This document shows positions 17,458 to 25,717 of a stretch of DNA of 64,000 bases, piece by piece. Every line of letters starts with the position of its first letter. The stretch's first letter is position 1. Source of the stretch: Candidatus Poribacteria bacterium (GTDB lineage: Bacteria; Poribacteria; WGA-4E; PCPOR2b); assembly GCA_022826645.1 (NCBI GenBank), contig JAJDUM010000030.1, positions 1 to 64,000 on the forward strand, read 5' to 3'. The position numbers were made by a program, and so were the translations under genes. The notes below the pieces were generated by a model, which saw only the letters and a list, made by a program, of their open reading frames with translations, had not been told where the DNA came from and ran no database searches.

Positions 17458-17645
17458 GCGGCATCTTCCTCAGAACGATTCCATTCTTCAGCAAGTGCAG
17501 CTTCACTTAGCAGCGCAGTTTCGGGAAGATCGCGCTCTTCGGTGAGAATTGTCACAAATGCTCGGCGTGGTTTTGACAACTGGATTAGCTCTAGTAATTG
17601 CACGTTGCCTTGTTCATCAATTGTAGCTTCAATGGTTTGTAGCAT
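17424..17645 (-). CDS. Antitoxin-like protein of a broken MazF-type pair
   Basis: A 73-residue protein MLQTIEATIDEQGNVQLLE... with an N-terminal beta-rich DNA-binding-like part and an acidic tail ALLSEAALAEEWNRSEEDAAW, the layout of small antitoxins paired with PemK/MazF toxins. I chose ATG 17645 because GAGG lies 6-8 bp upstream. Its 3' end overlaps the toxin remnant. With the toxin destroyed it is a solitary antitoxin, which could still protect against a homologous toxin elsewhere. Confidence 0.65.
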   Translation of the reverse strand: MLQTIEATIDEQGNVQLLELIQLSKPRRAFVTILTEERDLPETALLSEAALAEEWNRSEEDAAWSHLQQGQSS

Positions 17646-17706
17646 TGTTTGCCTCATTAAAATTAAACGAACCGATATCAACCGCAACAGCGGGTTAATC
17701 TACTTC

Positions 17707-18639
17707 TCACTCTTCGACCTTGTCTCTTTCAGGATCGTATAGACTATAAATTCCAGGTCTTATCAGCCAATAGTATTTATGGTTGCCAGAATGATGGTGA
17801 TATGACGGGTGATTGGGGCATCCCGCAATAAGTTGAAGCCGTGCTGTACCCGTATTGAAGTCAGGATACTTCTTCAATATGAGCGAGTAAACCTCTTTGG
17901 GTGTAAATTCGACTTTTGTATTTTTTGTCGTTAGTTCCTGTACTGCTTCCCACACCACCTCCCTTACCGATTTGTCACCCGACCAACGCGCGATCAACGA
18001 GGCATTCTGTTTCGCGGCTTTGGGCGCGACAATGTCTTCATCTCCAATCTTTGCTTCCGTATTGACAAGCACTTCACCCGATTCCGTTTGAAATGTCGAA
18101 ACAGCTAGGCAGTTGATGTCCATGTTGTGGGAGGTTCGGAGAAATCTGCAAACCTGCAATATCCGCCGCGATATCTCTCCTGCTACAACGAATAAACGCA
18201 GTCTCCGGTTCAGTGCTGGCATTTCGTCTTCAAACATTTCACTGAAGGCATCTTGAAGCGTCGTCTCTTTTTTAACGGTCTGGAAGTATGTTGCTGCTAT
18301 CTCTTGAATTTGATCATCTGAAAGTTCTTTTGCCCATGCTGCGTATTCAAGCAGTTGCGCGACAACTTCCCTCGGAGTCTTGCTTCTTTTTAGCTCGACG
18401 ATGACAAGGTTTCCCTCGGAATCGAGGCCAAGCAGATCAGGGAAGATAGTGCTTTCTTCTACATTGGCACTCGTTTGTCTATCAATCCAGAGAATAGGTT
18501 CTCCTTCAGCAAGTGCCCACGGACTGTTTTCAAGCCAACTTTCCAAATGGCTTTCAAGTTTGATGTCGGTTTCTTTTGCTATGACGAGTTCGGCATTGTG
18601 CAGATTGTCATCTTCTACGTTCAATCGAAAAATAGCCAT
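17707..18639 (-). CDS. NucS/DUF91-like nuclease with C-terminal winged-helix-like domain
   Basis: A 310-residue protein. The first ~130 residues hold a PD-(D/E)xK core, FPDLLGLDSEGNLVIVELKRSKTPREVVAQLLEYAAWA, as in NucS/DUF91 nucleases. The last ~85 residues (VWEAVQELTTKNTKVEFTPKEVYSLILKKYPDFNTGTARLQL ... HKYYWLIRPGIYSLYDPERD) look like a winged-helix domain often attached to nucleases. It likely cuts branched or foreign DNA. It borders the R-M and toxin remnants and closes the defence island. Confidence 0.75.
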   Translation of the reverse strand: MAIFRLNVEDDNLHNAELVIAKETDIKLESHLESWLENSPWALAEGEPILWIDRQTSANVEESTIFPDLLGLDSEGNLVIVELKRSKTPREVVAQLLEYAAWAKELSDDQIQEIAATYFQTVKKETTLQDAFSEMFEDEMPALNRRLRLFVVAGEISRRILQVCRFLRTSHNMDINCLAVSTFQTESGEVLVNTEAKIGDEDIVAPKAAKQNASLIARWSGDKSVREVVWEAVQELTTKNTKVEFTPKEVYSLILKKYPDFNTGTARLQLIAGCPNHPSYHHHSGNHKYYWLIRPGIYSLYDPERDKVEE

Positions 18640-18730
18640 AGTGTTCTTGCTCTTTCTAGAGAGTGTTTAACAAATTTGCTTCGGGGGGTCGCTGATATTT
18701 TACGGAAGGAATGGTTGGATTAACGTCTTT

Positions 18731-18822
18731 CGCTCATGTTGAGATTTAATGCAAAGAAACCGAGTTTTTTCTTCAAAACTCGGTTTCTCTTCGTGCGTTA
18801 CACTTTACTTTTTACATGAGCC
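18731..18822. repeat. Inverted-repeat element, family 'GCTCATGT', copy B, with 8-bp duplication
   Basis: The element reads CGCTCATGTTGAG ... CTTTTTACATGAGCC and is flanked by the exact direct repeat acgtcttt at 18723-18730 and 18823-18830. The inside is a strong palindrome, gaaaccgag-ttttttcttcaaaa-ctcggtttc, which could work as a terminator on either strand. Its right duplication touches the stop codon of the Rieske gene. Confidence 0.85.
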
Positions 18823-18829
18823 ACGTCTT

Positions 18830-19261
18830 TTATTCAGGCATATCAATGACCACATACTGCTGATCAACGGACACAGAGTAGGTCTCGGCGGTGTACGGTC
18901 CCTTCTGCAATCCTGACGCCACCGTAGCCCCGTCCTCTACCTCTACCGGGTACTTTCTAACACGCTTCTGTGCTGGGTTCCACCACGACTGACCCGTTTT
19001 GATATCAAACTCCCAACCGTGCCAGACACAGCGCAAGATCTCACCTTTACGGGTGTATCTGTATTCACCGGGCACATCGGACTCCAGAAGACCTGTCAGG
19101 CGTCCCTCGCACAAAGGTGCTCCTTGATGGGGACAGATGTTCCGCACGGCATAAAACTCACCATCAATATTAAAAACGCCGAGTGACCGTCCCTCAAGTT
19201 CGACGATTTTACGTTCACCCGGCGGAATTTCATCCACAGTTGCAACTACATGTTTTGCCAT
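18830..19261 (-). CDS. Rieske [2Fe-2S] domain protein
   Basis: A 143-residue single-domain Rieske protein. The cluster ligands are CPHQG (C-x-H) and CVWHGW (C-x2-H), with ~45 residues between including an insert GLLESDVPGEYRYTRKGE. It resembles the ferredoxin or small N-terminal module of ring-hydroxylating oxygenases and nitrite-reductase small subunits. I start at ATG 19261 (MAKHVVATVDEIP); no clear Shine-Dalgarno is seen. It directly follows an amidohydrolase gene, probably electron transfer for the same catabolic route. Confidence 0.82.
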   Translation of the reverse strand: MAKHVVATVDEIPPGERKIVELEGRSLGVFNIDGEFYAVRNICPHQGAPLCEGRLTGLLESDVPGEYRYTRKGEILRCVWHGWEFDIKTGQSWWNPAQKRVRKYPVEVEDGATVASGLQKGPYTAETYSVSVDQQYVVIDMPE

Positions 19262-19375
19262 AAGATTCAGTTGTATTGTATGAAGTGTAGTAGGAGGGAT
19301 CAGGGGTTCAAGGTCCGCGAAGTTCCCGCGTTTTTTACGCATGAACACCTGAACGGTTTGTTGATCTGCAAACTT

Positions 19376-20437
19376 CTACAATTTATACAGTTCCCGTGCG
19401 TTATCCGACATAATCCGCCGCTTTACGTCCGGCGCAAGACTCGTCGGGAAGGCGCGGTCGGGTGCATCGAAGTCCCAATGCGGATAATCGGTTGCGAACA
19501 TCAGTCTCTCACGTGCGTTAAGCTGCTCAAGCAACAGGTCGAAATACTCTCGTTTGGGAGGTTCTTCCACCGGCTGTGAGCTGAGCCAGAAGTGTTCCTT
19601 CATATACTCTGACGGCAGCTTTTTCAGATCCGGGACCTCCTCTTTCAGCTTTTTCCAACTCTGATCGAGTCGCCACATCAGCGGTGGGAACCACGCGAAG
19701 CCGCCTTCAATCAAGACAAACTTGAGTGTGGGGAAGCGTTCAAAAACGCCTTCACAGACAAGGCTGATCACCTGTGTCTGGAACGCCTGTGGCATACCAC
19801 CGTGGTCCTCAATATAGTAGGAGGGCGCGCCTGCGCCGGTAATTGGTCCAGCACCGGTACCACCGAAGTGGATGCCAATCGGTAGATCATATTGTGTTGC
19901 GGCTTCGTATATCTTCCAATACTTCCGTCGTCCCAACGGTTCGTCCGTGCGTGCAATCAACAGGACCTGCACAAAGTTCGGATCCTCACCACGCCGATGG
20001 ATTTCCTCCGCTGCCAATTCTCCATCTTCGTAGGGAACGACAATCGATGCTTTCAGACGTGGTTCGGGTGTGGTCCACTCTTCGACCTGCCAATCGTTGA
20101 TCGCTCGTGCGATCGCTGCGACGTACTCCAAATTAAGTCCGCTGCCGCCCATCAATGGATTCAAAACCCCGTACTCAAAATCCCAAGCGTCAAGCAGTTG
20201 TTCCTGCATAAAAGCGAGATCCGCGCCCGGTGATAGCCCGGATGGGGGCCAAGCATCGTGCCGTGCCGCATGGGGCATCCCTCGCGGGTAGTTGGATCCG
20301 GCGTGTCCACGCCCACCTATCATCGTCTGATGCTTGCGCCAGCGTTCAGAGAGGTAGGGATGCAGCGATTCCGGCGATGCAAGGGTGTTGTGAATATCGG
20401 TGTCAATGACGGGTACTTTTTCCCGTGTGCTCTTCAT
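19376..20437 (-). CDS. Amidohydrolase 2-family metal-dependent hydrolase
   Basis: A 353-residue TIM-barrel hydrolase or decarboxylase of the amidohydrolase-related family. Metal and active-site elements are VIDTDIHNTL at the N-terminus, LPIGIHFGGTG in the middle and MFATDYPHWDFD near the end. Relatives hydrolyse lactones or decarboxylate aromatic acids. AAGGAGG precedes the ATG. It is a diverged tandem copy of the next upstream gene. Confidence 0.85.
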   Translation of the reverse strand: MKSTREKVPVIDTDIHNTLASPESLHPYLSERWRKHQTMIGGRGHAGSNYPRGMPHAARHDAWPPSGLSPGADLAFMQEQLLDAWDFEYGVLNPLMGGSGLNLEYVAAIARAINDWQVEEWTTPEPRLKASIVVPYEDGELAAEEIHRRGEDPNFVQVLLIARTDEPLGRRKYWKIYEAATQYDLPIGIHFGGTGAGPITGAGAPSYYIEDHGGMPQAFQTQVISLVCEGVFERFPTLKFVLIEGGFAWFPPLMWRLDQSWKKLKEEVPDLKKLPSEYMKEHFWLSSQPVEEPPKREYFDLLLEQLNARERLMFATDYPHWDFDAPDRAFPTSLAPDVKRRIMSDNARELYKL

Positions 20438-20560
20438 CTTGTTTCCTCCTTATTGAACGTGATTTTCAGGATTAAGTTGGGGGTTCGCTAGCTAAACAAG
20501 TTTAGATGCGCTTACCCCGAATGGATTGGAACAGGATTTACGAGGTAATCCTGATACATT

Positions 20561-21643
20561 TCACAGTTGATAAAACTCTCGTGCATTTTCCGCTAAGATC
20601 TTCTTCATCAATGACTCTGGCAATCCCATCGGCAAAGCCTCCTCCGGCGAATCAAATTGCCAATGAGGGTAGTCGGTTGAAAACATCAACATATCGTCCG
20701 AATCAAGCTGCCCAATCATCCGAAGGAACTGTTTAGGATCCGGTGGCGCGTCCATCGGTTGAAGCGTAAAACGGAGATGGTCGCGCATATAGTCCGATGG
20801 CAGCCGCTTAATCCACGGTGTAATATGGCGCAGCCCTCGCCATTCCTTATCAATTCTCCACATGACTGATGCGAGCCACGTAAAACCGCCTTCGATTAAG
20901 GCAACTCGCAAATCTGGAAACCGGTCAAATGTACCTTCCGTAACCAAGCTGATAACTTGGGCTTGGAAAATCTGTCCCGCACCGGCATATTCCTCCAAGT
21001 AAGTCGAAAACCAACCGCTTGGACTTGGAGGGATACCCGCAGCACCACCGTAATGGATACCAACGACAAGATTATGGCGGGCAGCAGCCTCGAAAATTGG
21101 GTCATAATGTCGCTTGCCATACGGCATCAGTGAGCGCACCGGCAACAGAACCTGCACAAATCCAGGGTGGTCACCCATGCGTTCAATCTCTTGTGCTGCT
21201 GTTAGTGGATTCTGGCTTGAAACAACCAATGAGGCGCGCAGGCGTGGCTCCTGGTCAAGCCAATGTTCGACCTGCCAATCGTTAGCTGCGGTAGCGAGTG
21301 CTGCTGCCAAGTATTCATTATGAACGGTTTGCACCCAATACGCGCAGTTCAGGATCCCGTAGTCCGCTTCCCAGAAATCCAGCGTCTGCTCTCGTAGCAG
21401 CTCTAAATCTGATCCCGGCGGTCCGTCCTCAGGCTTCGTATCTGGAAGCGCTGATGTCGGTGCGCCCCCCGGATAGTCGCCCATCTCAGGTCCCCCAAAT
21501 CCAGATGTACTGCAATACTCAACCCAAAAGTCCGGCAGGTATGGGTAAAGGGTTCCCAACGAGGGCACGCGATTATGAATGTCACAATCAATCAATGGAA
21601 GGTCTGACCGAACAAAGCTCGGTTTTGTATCCCATGTGTCCAC
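20561..21643 (-). CDS. Amidohydrolase 2-family metal-dependent hydrolase, paralogue
   Basis: A 360-residue paralogue of the preceding gene with LIDCDIHNRV, LVVGIHYGGAAG and MFSTDYPHWQFD at matching positions. The ORF track begins six codons too early: AAGGAG lies inside those codons, 6 bp before GTG 21643, so the protein starts MDTWDTKPSF. The pair with a Rieske protein suggests a two-step ring-acid degradation module. Confidence 0.85.
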   Translation of the reverse strand: MDTWDTKPSFVRSDLPLIDCDIHNRVPSLGTLYPYLPDFWVEYCSTSGFGGPEMGDYPGGAPTSALPDTKPEDGPPGSDLELLREQTLDFWEADYGILNCAYWVQTVHNEYLAAALATAANDWQVEHWLDQEPRLRASLVVSSQNPLTAAQEIERMGDHPGFVQVLLPVRSLMPYGKRHYDPIFEAAARHNLVVGIHYGGAAGIPPSPSGWFSTYLEEYAGAGQIFQAQVISLVTEGTFDRFPDLRVALIEGGFTWLASVMWRIDKEWRGLRHITPWIKRLPSDYMRDHLRFTLQPMDAPPDPKQFLRMIGQLDSDDMLMFSTDYPHWQFDSPEEALPMGLPESLMKKILAENAREFYQL

Positions 21644-21801
21644 GATTCTCTCCTTAAACAATTGCAGCGTCTTTTATAGGATACATGCCTAAAGCCTTTT
21701 TGTCAATAGGAAGTTTTGCTGCAATAGCGGCTTGAATTACCCCTCCAACGAAAGCAGCTGCACTAACAACTTCCTTGTACAACCGTCTCTGGGTATAGAA
21801 A

Positions 21802-21831
21802 TTGACAACTGTTAATCCCCCGTGTTATCAT
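21802..21831 (+). promoter_or_regulatory. Sigma-70-type promoter of the uracil-DNA glycosylase gene
   Basis: TTGACA at 21802-21807, an 18-bp spacer and TATCAT at 21826-21831, placed about 30 bp before the ATG at 21863. Confidence 0.6.
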
Positions 21832-21862
21832 GCGTTCTACACTTGCTTGAGGAGGGATGGAA

Positions 21863-22495
21863 ATGACCGAAGTTTTTGAAAAAATGGAAGCGCTCAAAGC
21901 ACAAGCGGTCGTCTGTACCGACTGCGGGTTGGCGGAAACCCGGTTGAACGTCGTTTTTGGTAACGGTGATCTTACCTCCAAACTTGTCATTGTTGCTGAG
22001 GGACCCTCGGCGACCGATGAACGCACGCTAATCCCATTTTCCGGTCCGTCGGGCGGTCTGCTCGACGAAGTGCTTCATGCGAACGACTTAGACCGTGACG
22101 AGATCTGGATAACGAATGTAATTAGATGTCGTGCTGCTGTCCGACAAGGGAGCGTGACAAAAAACCGTCCACCGAAAGCCGAGGAGATTAAGGCGTGCTC
22201 AAAATGGCTCGACGGCGAGCTCACACTGATTAGCCCTTCAGTCATTGTCTGTATGGGAAGCCCCGCCGCAAATACGCTCATCCACAAAGGTTTTCGGATG
22301 ACCGAAGAGCGAGGCAGCTGGTTCACAGATACACTCTACGCCCCATTTGTTTTGGCGACCTATAACCCGGCATTTGTATTAAGGCAGGAAGGTGAAGCGT
22401 ATACGCGTGCCCGACAAGCCTTGGTTGATGATATTGCCGAGGCGAAACATAAACTGTCAGAAGCCCCTGAGTCCCCCAAGTTGACGCTGTTCTAG
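21863..22495 (+). CDS. Family-4-like uracil-DNA glycosylase with altered motifs
   Basis: A 210-residue protein of the [4Fe-4S] uracil-DNA glycosylase family, which removes uracil from DNA. All four cluster cysteines are in place: CTDC, NVIRCRAA and IKACSKWL. Motif A reads VAEGPSATDE instead of GE(A/G)PGxxED. The second catalytic motif reads TYNPAFVLR where family 4 normally has HPS/HPA, so the key His is Asn. It may be a weak glycosylase or have another base specificity. GGAGGG sits 7 bp before ATG 21863, so the ORF-track start (21857) is two codons early. Confidence 0.8.
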   Translation: MTEVFEKMEALKAQAVVCTDCGLAETRLNVVFGNGDLTSKLVIVAEGPSATDERTLIPFSGPSGGLLDEVLHANDLDRDEIWITNVIRCRAAVRQGSVTKNRPPKAEEIKACSKWLDGELTLISPSVIVCMGSPAANTLIHKGFRMTEERGSWFTDTLYAPFVLATYNPAFVLRQEGEAYTRARQALVDDIAEAKHKLSEAPESPKLTLF

Positions 22496-22540
22496 ATTCG
22501 ACTAATATTCAACAATCCCATTTAATGATAGAGATAGATT

Positions 22541-22825
22541 ATGTTGACTTACAAAGCGATGTACAAGTTACTAGATGAAGGCGTTCATGCGGAAGTACTT
22601 GATTTTCCGGGTGTCATTACTTGCGGTAAAGATATAGAAGAAGCACGAAGACTGCTAGCAAGTGCCTTGGTTGATATGGCAGAGACTAACTTATTACATG
22701 GCGAGTCGCTTCCACAACCCGATCCAGCCTGTACAGATCCTGAAGCGGATTTAGAAGAACCAATTTACCTCTTGCTTCAATCTACGTCTCGTGTGACCTT
22801 GGTTCCGCAGGAGGCTGTTCCATGA
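22541..22825 (+). CDS. hicB: HicB-family antitoxin
   Basis: A 94-residue HicB protein with the strand-strand-helix pattern EGVHAEVLDFPGVITCGKDIEEARRLLASALVDMAETNLLHGESLP. Its stop overlaps the start of hicA by ATGA, the coupling usual for reverse-order hicBA loci. With hicA truncated by a nonsense codon, it may be under little selection, yet the frame is intact. Confidence 0.8.
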   Translation: MLTYKAMYKLLDEGVHAEVLDFPGVITCGKDIEEARRLLASALVDMAETNLLHGESLPQPDPACTDPEADLEEPIYLLLQSTSRVTLVPQEAVP

Positions 22826-23007
22826 AACGAAGAGATCTTCTCAACCACCTGCGTCGGCATGGAGGCTAGTTTGTGCGTGAGAGTGGCGACCATTCGATTT
22901 GGGAAAACCCGACTACGAATCGTCGCACTTCGGTGCCACGTCATAGAGAGATTCCTAATTACACAGCGAGGCGAATCTGTCGACAACTTGGTGCTCCCGT
23001 ACCCTGA
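22822..23007 (+). pseudogene. hicA: HicA toxin gene with an internal amber stop
   Basis: Reading from ATG 22822 gives MKRRDLLNHLRRHGG, then TAG at 22867-22869, then FVRESGDHSIWENPTTNRR ... IPNYTARRICRQLGAP, TGA at 23005. This is a full-length HicA double-stranded-RNA-binding-like mRNA interferase, with the catalytic His in DHSIW, broken by one nonsense codon. The TAG is one base from GAG, CAG or AAG; Glu is common at this place. Too broken for the ORF track. TAG ends other genes here, so readthrough is not expected. Confidence 0.85.
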
Positions 23008-23041
23008 GAGAAATTGTAACTCCGTTTCACAGTTTCTATTT

Positions 23042-23977
23042 TCAGATTAGTGGGTTCAGGGGTAAACCAATATCCCGCAAGATACTCTTTTTCACCTTGC
23101 AGATCATTGTATACGCTGGATCATACACGTTGCCCATATCGTACTCCACACACTGACCGAGCAGGATGTGGGGTGCATTTCCCTCCAAGCCGAGTTCGTT
23201 AAGCCAACGGACCATCTCTGTCGTCGCGTGCTGTACGCACTGATCGAGAGGACGCGCATTTCCAGCCGTCAGGATATAGTCGTCGTTTTCTGCTCGGGGC
23301 CAACCGATCTCTTTGCCTTTGATTACGTTGACTGTAAACTGCACATCGAACGAGATCTCAATTCCAGTCCCAACAATCTCACCGTCGCCTTGTACAGCGT
23401 GTCCGTCTCCAATGTGGAACAGGGCACCAGCCACAAACACCGGCAGATAAACAGTAACCCCTTCACAAAAACCGCGATAGTCCATGTTGCCACCGTGCGT
23501 TGAGGAGGTCGCCGTGGAGATTGCCTGTTTACGCGGCGGGGCAACACCAAAACACCCCGTCATCGGCTCCAGCGGCAGCGTGAGTCTACCGAGGCTCGTT
23601 TCCGGCGAGACGAGGGTCGCTGTCCATTTGTCCAGATCGATTTCCCAGTCTCCTCGGCCGTTCTCCGGCAGATTGGACGCTACATACTGTGCATCAAGGA
23701 TGTGCGGGGCAATCACTGTCGAGGTTCTACCCATATTGCGATTGGGAACCAGACGATCAAAGTGAACAACAAGTGTATCCCCCGGTTCCGCACCGTTAAT
23801 ATAGAAAGGTCCCGTCTGCGGATTTCCGCCTTCGGTGACTGATTCCCCGGCAGCATCAACGCCACCAGCATCAACGGTTGTTGTTACAACGGTATCGCCG
23901 CTGTCAATATGGAGCACCGGATCGTGTGCTCCGATTGCGACGTGATAGACGGTCGGTTCAAAGTGATGTGTTGCCAT
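23042..23977 (-). CDS. Acetamidase/formamidase-family protein
   Basis: A 311-residue FmdA/AmdA-family amide hydrolase. Recognisable segments are GGNPQTGPFYINGAEPGDTLVVHFD, PMTGCFGVAPPR, THGGNMDY and GALFHIGDGHAVQGDGEIVGTGIE, the metal- and substrate-binding core of the family. It likely releases ammonia from a short amide. It is convergent with the hicBA locus and stands alone in its operon, with AGGAGGGAT before the ATG. Confidence 0.9.
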   Translation of the reverse strand: MATHHFEPTVYHVAIGAHDPVLHIDSGDTVVTTTVDAGGVDAAGESVTEGGNPQTGPFYINGAEPGDTLVVHFDRLVPNRNMGRTSTVIAPHILDAQYVASNLPENGRGDWEIDLDKWTATLVSPETSLGRLTLPLEPMTGCFGVAPPRKQAISTATSSTHGGNMDYRGFCEGVTVYLPVFVAGALFHIGDGHAVQGDGEIVGTGIEISFDVQFTVNVIKGKEIGWPRAENDDYILTAGNARPLDQCVQHATTEMVRWLNELGLEGNAPHILLGQCVEYDMGNVYDPAYTMICKVKKSILRDIGLPLNPLI

Positions 23978-24069
23978 AAATCCCTCCTCTATTATCCGTG
24001 TTTTAGTCGGTTACTTAAAAGCGGGTTGTTTCGGTTCTAACAGTGCTGCCGTAAAGACGCAGGCTGATG

Positions 24070-25668
24070 TCACTTTCTAAGCTGTCTGGTCTTATCGAAA
24101 TCTGCTTGAGCGCGGGCGGAATCCCCTGTTTTCTGGTACGCGTGTCCGCGGTTGTTATAGGCCTCGGCATAATCCGGTTTCAACTCTATTGCTTTGGTTA
24201 AGTCCGCAATGGCACTGGCATAATCGCCTTTGCGATAATGAGCTGTCCCCCGATTGCGATAGGTGATGGCATAGTCCGGTTTCAACGCTATCGCTTTAGT
24301 ATAATCTTTGAGGGCACTGGCATAATCACCTTTGTGATAATAAACTGTTCCACGATTGCGATAGGCACCGGCATGATCCGACTTCAACTTTATCGCTTTA
24401 GTATATTCAGCGATCGCGCTATCATGATCGCCTTTTTTCCCATGAGCAATGCCGTGACTGTAGTGTACTTCAGCATCATTGGGTGTTGGTTTTATCGATT
24501 TGAGCGGTTCTGTGTTGGTATGGTCAACTTTGGACAGTTTCGGTGCCAACAAAGCCGCCGCAAAAAAGCAGCAAAACGCCCGTCCCATTTCTGTTCTTTC
24601 ATCAGGATCTTCATGAACGGTTAGGTTGCCCTGAGTTCTTATGACATGGGCGAGATAATTATCAGATTTATCAAATCTACCAGATGCTGTGCTATATTCT
24701 ACATCAAAGTTCGTATATTTATGAATAAGGCTGCTCAATCCTGTTTTATTATTGGAACTCATACTCAAAGCTTGTTTCAAAAGTACTTCAAGCCATTTGC
24801 GTAGGTCAACAGGGAGGTTTTCATCAATATCAAGGGTTCTGAAATGTTCTTCAAACTCTTGGTCATTCCCTGTTGCCTTTACAGCGATGTCTCTGATCTC
24901 CGGGTGGGTGTTGATTTCTTGGAGTTGATCTACTTGCTGTCGCAACTCGTCATTCTTTTTATCTTTGTTGCGATTTTCAGTTTGAAGTGATTGGATTTCA
25001 CGATCTTTATCCGAGATTATTTCCTTTTTTTCTGACAAAGTTCGACGCAGGTCGTCAATGGTTGCCTCATGGGTGTTGATTTGCTCCTCAAGTTGATCGA
25101 TTTGCTTTTTCAGCTCATCATTTTCTTTACCTGTGTTGTCGCCTTCCGTTTGAAAAGATTGAATGTCCTTTTTCAATTCGGCATTTTCTATAAGCAATCG
25201 AGTGTTGTCGGCTTTAGTCAAGTTTAATTCATGCAGGGTGTTACCAAAAAGGCTGGCAATATCTTCCTGCGGTTGTGAATCCTCGATCGGTTCTGACGCT
25301 AGATTGATTACGTGGCCTGTCTGCCCTTGGCTTTTGCAGATTACATTAATAATCCCTTCCAGAATGGCACGATAGGTTTGCTCGCCACTTGGTTCTGGTG
25401 AATGGAGGGTGACATCATTTTCCAAGCTATATTTTATCAGTCCCTTAAGTCGGTTCTCCTCCTTGCGATACTCTGCTCTCATTTCATCAGTAAACTGTTC
25501 ACGAAATTCCTCCCAATCAATTGCATTGGATTGCCACTTTGCGAGTAGGGTCCTTGACGGTGCTAATTCCGGGATATGCAGCATAGATGGAACTTCTTCG
25601 TGACAGATTGCGTATTTTTCCTCCGTTGGACTGGCTTCGGCGTTTTCAATGGAATTCAGATATAACAT
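24070..25668 (-). CDS. DUF488-like / coiled-coil / TPR multidomain protein
   Basis: A 532-residue cytoplasmic protein. Residues ~30-115 (PELAPSRTLLAKWQS...WEEFREQF...VTLHSPEPSGEQTYRAILEGII) resemble the C-terminal half of DUF488. Residues ~150-260 form a long coiled coil with repeated ENDELKKQIDQLEEQI-type heptads. Residues ~285-385 resemble a HEPN/DUF4145-like helical domain with VIRTQGNLTVHE. The last ~130 residues hold four TPR units (AYRNRGTVYYHKGDYASALKDYTKAIAL and relatives). The mix suggests a scaffold in signalling or defence. No partner gene is obvious. Confidence 0.65.
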   Translation of the reverse strand: MLYLNSIENAEASPTEEKYAICHEEVPSMLHIPELAPSRTLLAKWQSNAIDWEEFREQFTDEMRAEYRKEENRLKGLIKYSLENDVTLHSPEPSGEQTYRAILEGIINVICKSQGQTGHVINLASEPIEDSQPQEDIASLFGNTLHELNLTKADNTRLLIENAELKKDIQSFQTEGDNTGKENDELKKQIDQLEEQINTHEATIDDLRRTLSEKKEIISDKDREIQSLQTENRNKDKKNDELRQQVDQLQEINTHPEIRDIAVKATGNDQEFEEHFRTLDIDENLPVDLRKWLEVLLKQALSMSSNNKTGLSSLIHKYTNFDVEYSTASGRFDKSDNYLAHVIRTQGNLTVHEDPDERTEMGRAFCCFFAAALLAPKLSKVDHTNTEPLKSIKPTPNDAEVHYSHGIAHGKKGDHDSAIAEYTKAIKLKSDHAGAYRNRGTVYYHKGDYASALKDYTKAIALKPDYAITYRNRGTAHYRKGDYASAIADLTKAIELKPDYAEAYNNRGHAYQKTGDSARAQADFDKTRQLRK

Positions 25669-25717
25669 GACACGTCCTTATCAGTGATGTTTGGGAGATA
25701 AGCATAATGTTTTTTTA

